The notes beneath the pieces were generated by a model that had not been told where the DNA came from, searched no databases, and saw only the letters and a list, made by a program, of their open reading frames with translations. From Filifactor villosus (lineage in GTDB: Bacteria > Bacillota > Clostridia > Peptostreptococcales > Filifactoraceae): a stretch of 64,000 bases of DNA. Of the stretch, positions 62,939-64,000 are shown piece after piece. Position 1 is the first letter of the stretch; the number at the start of each line of letters is the position of its first letter. The translations under genes were made by a program, and so were the position numbers. The stretch lies in NCBI RefSeq assembly GCF_042652965.1, contig NZ_JBHSHL010000014.1, positions 124,001 to 188,000 of the forward strand. Reading direction: 5' to 3'.

Positions 62939-64000
62939 CTATGACAGCTTTGATTCAATCAAAGAAACAAGGTTCTTCGCTTCTTTTTCAATTATCTGTA
63001 TATCTTTTCCTTCTATCATGACCCTGACTAAAGGCTCTGTTCCCGAAGGGCGGATCAAGACCCTTCCTTTTCCGTGAAATACTTCTTCGATCCTCTTAAT
63101 TTCATTTTGAATATCGATATCATCCAAGTACGAGTTCTTATTCTCAGGCTTTACCTTTGCATTGATCAGTATCTGAGGATACACTTCCATGATCGAGGCG
63201 AGTTCATTGAGTTTCTTGCCCTCCTCCTTCATGATATTACAGATGATAAGAGAGGATAAAATACCGTCTCCCGTAGTATTATAATCGCTAAATATCATAT
63301 GCCCCGACTGTTCTCCGCCTATGCAGTAGTCCTTCTCCAACATATCGGCCAAAACATACCGATCTCCTACTGCTGTAATGGAAAGGTCTATTCCCAGTTC
63401 TTGTGCGGCGATCTTCAGACCGAGGTTACTCATTACCGTTACAACCAAGGTGTTATTTTTAAGTTTACCTTTTTTCTTGAAATTTTTTGCTGCAATCAAA
63501 AGGAGTTTGTCTCCATCGACGATCTCTCCCTTTTCGTCTATTGCCAAAAATCGATCTGCATCTCCATCGTAGGCAATACCGATATCTGAAGAGTTTCGGA
63601 TTACGGCTTCCCTAAGGGCTTCCATATGGGTGGAACCGCAGTTGAGGTTGATATTGTACCCGTCAGGGCTATTACCTATTACATGGACCTTTGCTCCCAA
63701 ACTCTCAAAAACTTCCGGGGCAATGGAGTAGGCCGCACCGTTGCTACAATCTATTGTAACATTGAGACCGGACAGATTGTTTTCAATACAACTCGCCACA
63801 AAGGAAGAATACGCAGATCTTGCTTCGTGCTCTTCTACTTTTCGTCCCACTTTTTCCGCTTTTCTCTCAGGGGGATGTTCCATATAGTACTCTATTTCTT
63901 CTTCGAGCTCATCAGGGAGCTTAAATCCTTTGGAATCAAAAAACTTTATACCGTTATATTCTGCAGGGTTGTGGGAGGCGGAGATCACAACACCCGCATC
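62939..64000 (-). CDS. glmM: Phosphoglucosamine mutase, N-terminus cut by window edge
   Basis: 354 codons in view, open to base 64000, where it reads DAGVVISASHNPAEYNG; the first part of the protein is outside. The phospho-Ser is in SASHNP; the metal loop DGDADR and sugar-binding GEQSGH follow, and the C-terminal RPSGTEPLVRVM is the phosphate-binding loop. DGDADRFLAIDEKG with GEQSGHMIF favours GlmM over phosphoglucomutase. Interconverts glucosamine 6- and 1-phosphate for peptidoglycan. Confidence 0.94.
   Translation of the reverse strand, partial: DAGVVISASHNPAEYNGIKFFDSKGFKLPDELEEEIEYYMEHPPERKAEKVGRKVEEHEARSAYSSFVASCIENNLSGLNVTIDCSNGAAYSIAPEVFESLGAKVHVIGNSPDGYNINLNCGSTHMEALREAVIRNSSDIGIAYDGDADRFLAIDEKGEIVDGDKLLLIAAKNFKKKGKLKNNTLVVTVMSNLGLKIAAQELGIDLSITAVGDRYVLADMLEKDYCIGGEQSGHMIFSDYNTTGDGILSSLIICNIMKEEGKKLNELASIMEVYPQILINAKVKPENKNSYLDDIDIQNEIKRIEEVFHGKGRVLIRPSGTEPLVRVMIEGKDIQIIEKEAKNLVSLIESKLS

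Overview
The window reads as chromosome from a low-GC Gram-positive anaerobe of the Clostridia/Tissierellia type. Reasons: AGGAGG-type ribosome sites, vegetative sigma-70 promoters (TTGACA-N17-TATAAT or extended -10), LexA boxes of the GAAC-N4-GTTC type beside a yneA-like gene, PerR, FtsEX with an EnvC-like hydrolase, UPF0735-type ACT protein, and the radical SAM/DUF2344/RNase G cluster common in Clostridia. I cannot name the genus. TTG start codons are frequent. I see no rRNA, tRNA, CRISPR array, prophage or insertion sequence; nearly everything is core metabolism and information processing.

Layout, left to right. 1-3715: a truncated TetR regulator with its own operator-bearing promoter, then zinc uptake (znuA with a tandemly repeated His-rich loop, a 480-base gap, znuCB). 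4081-9864: a complete ribose operon rbsRKDACB closed by a strong terminator. 10427-15984: DUF3783-like protein, RluD-type pseudouridine synthase, an orphan pseudopilin, a second pseudouridine synthase, PerR, ArgS and an unknown protein. 16023-17120: a stand-alone tyrosine recombinase. 17764-28557 (minus strand): an FG-GAP-type lipoprotein, response regulator, histidine kinase, patatin, dnaE, pfkA and pyk, mostly overlapping or a few bases apart. 28907-31381: DEAD-box helicase and split threonine/serine exporter ThrE. 31808-41241: an SOS-flavoured region (yneA-like, lexA, typA, recX, uvrA, uvrB). 41242-45190: ctpA, M23 hydrolase, ftsX, ftsE. 45436-47253: 5-formyl-THF cyclo-ligase, a zinc-dependent phospholipase C-like protein and a small partner. 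47449-54179: galactose operon mglB-mglA-mglC-galM-galT-galK with a terminator hairpin after mglB. 54313-64000: sigA, dnaG, ACT protein, methyltransferase, RNase G, DUF2344, radical SAM protein and a 5'-truncated glmM.

Two sugar systems share one design: a periplasmic-type lipoprotein binder plus RbsA/MglA-type dual ATPase and a permease, followed or preceded by the first catabolic enzymes (RbsK/RbsD for ribose; GalM/GalT/GalK for galactose). The DNA repair genes are tied together by LexA boxes: three between yneA and lexA, and one identical 12-mer in the ctpA-uvrB gap.

The least expected signal is in the intergenic DNA. Several gaps carry a roughly 120-base non-coding repeat with imperfect terminal inverted repeats (left end near TAATACTATT, right end TTCAAA-N3-ATAATRGTATAAAA), best seen at 9992-10110, 62708-62824, 47251-47372 and 31507-31630; a second short repeat is shared by 31735-31761 and 40899-40925. 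These look like a MITE-like family. I found no clear multi-gene system of unknown type; the nearest candidate is the lipoprotein/two-component/patatin cluster fused to the dnaE-pfkA operon.
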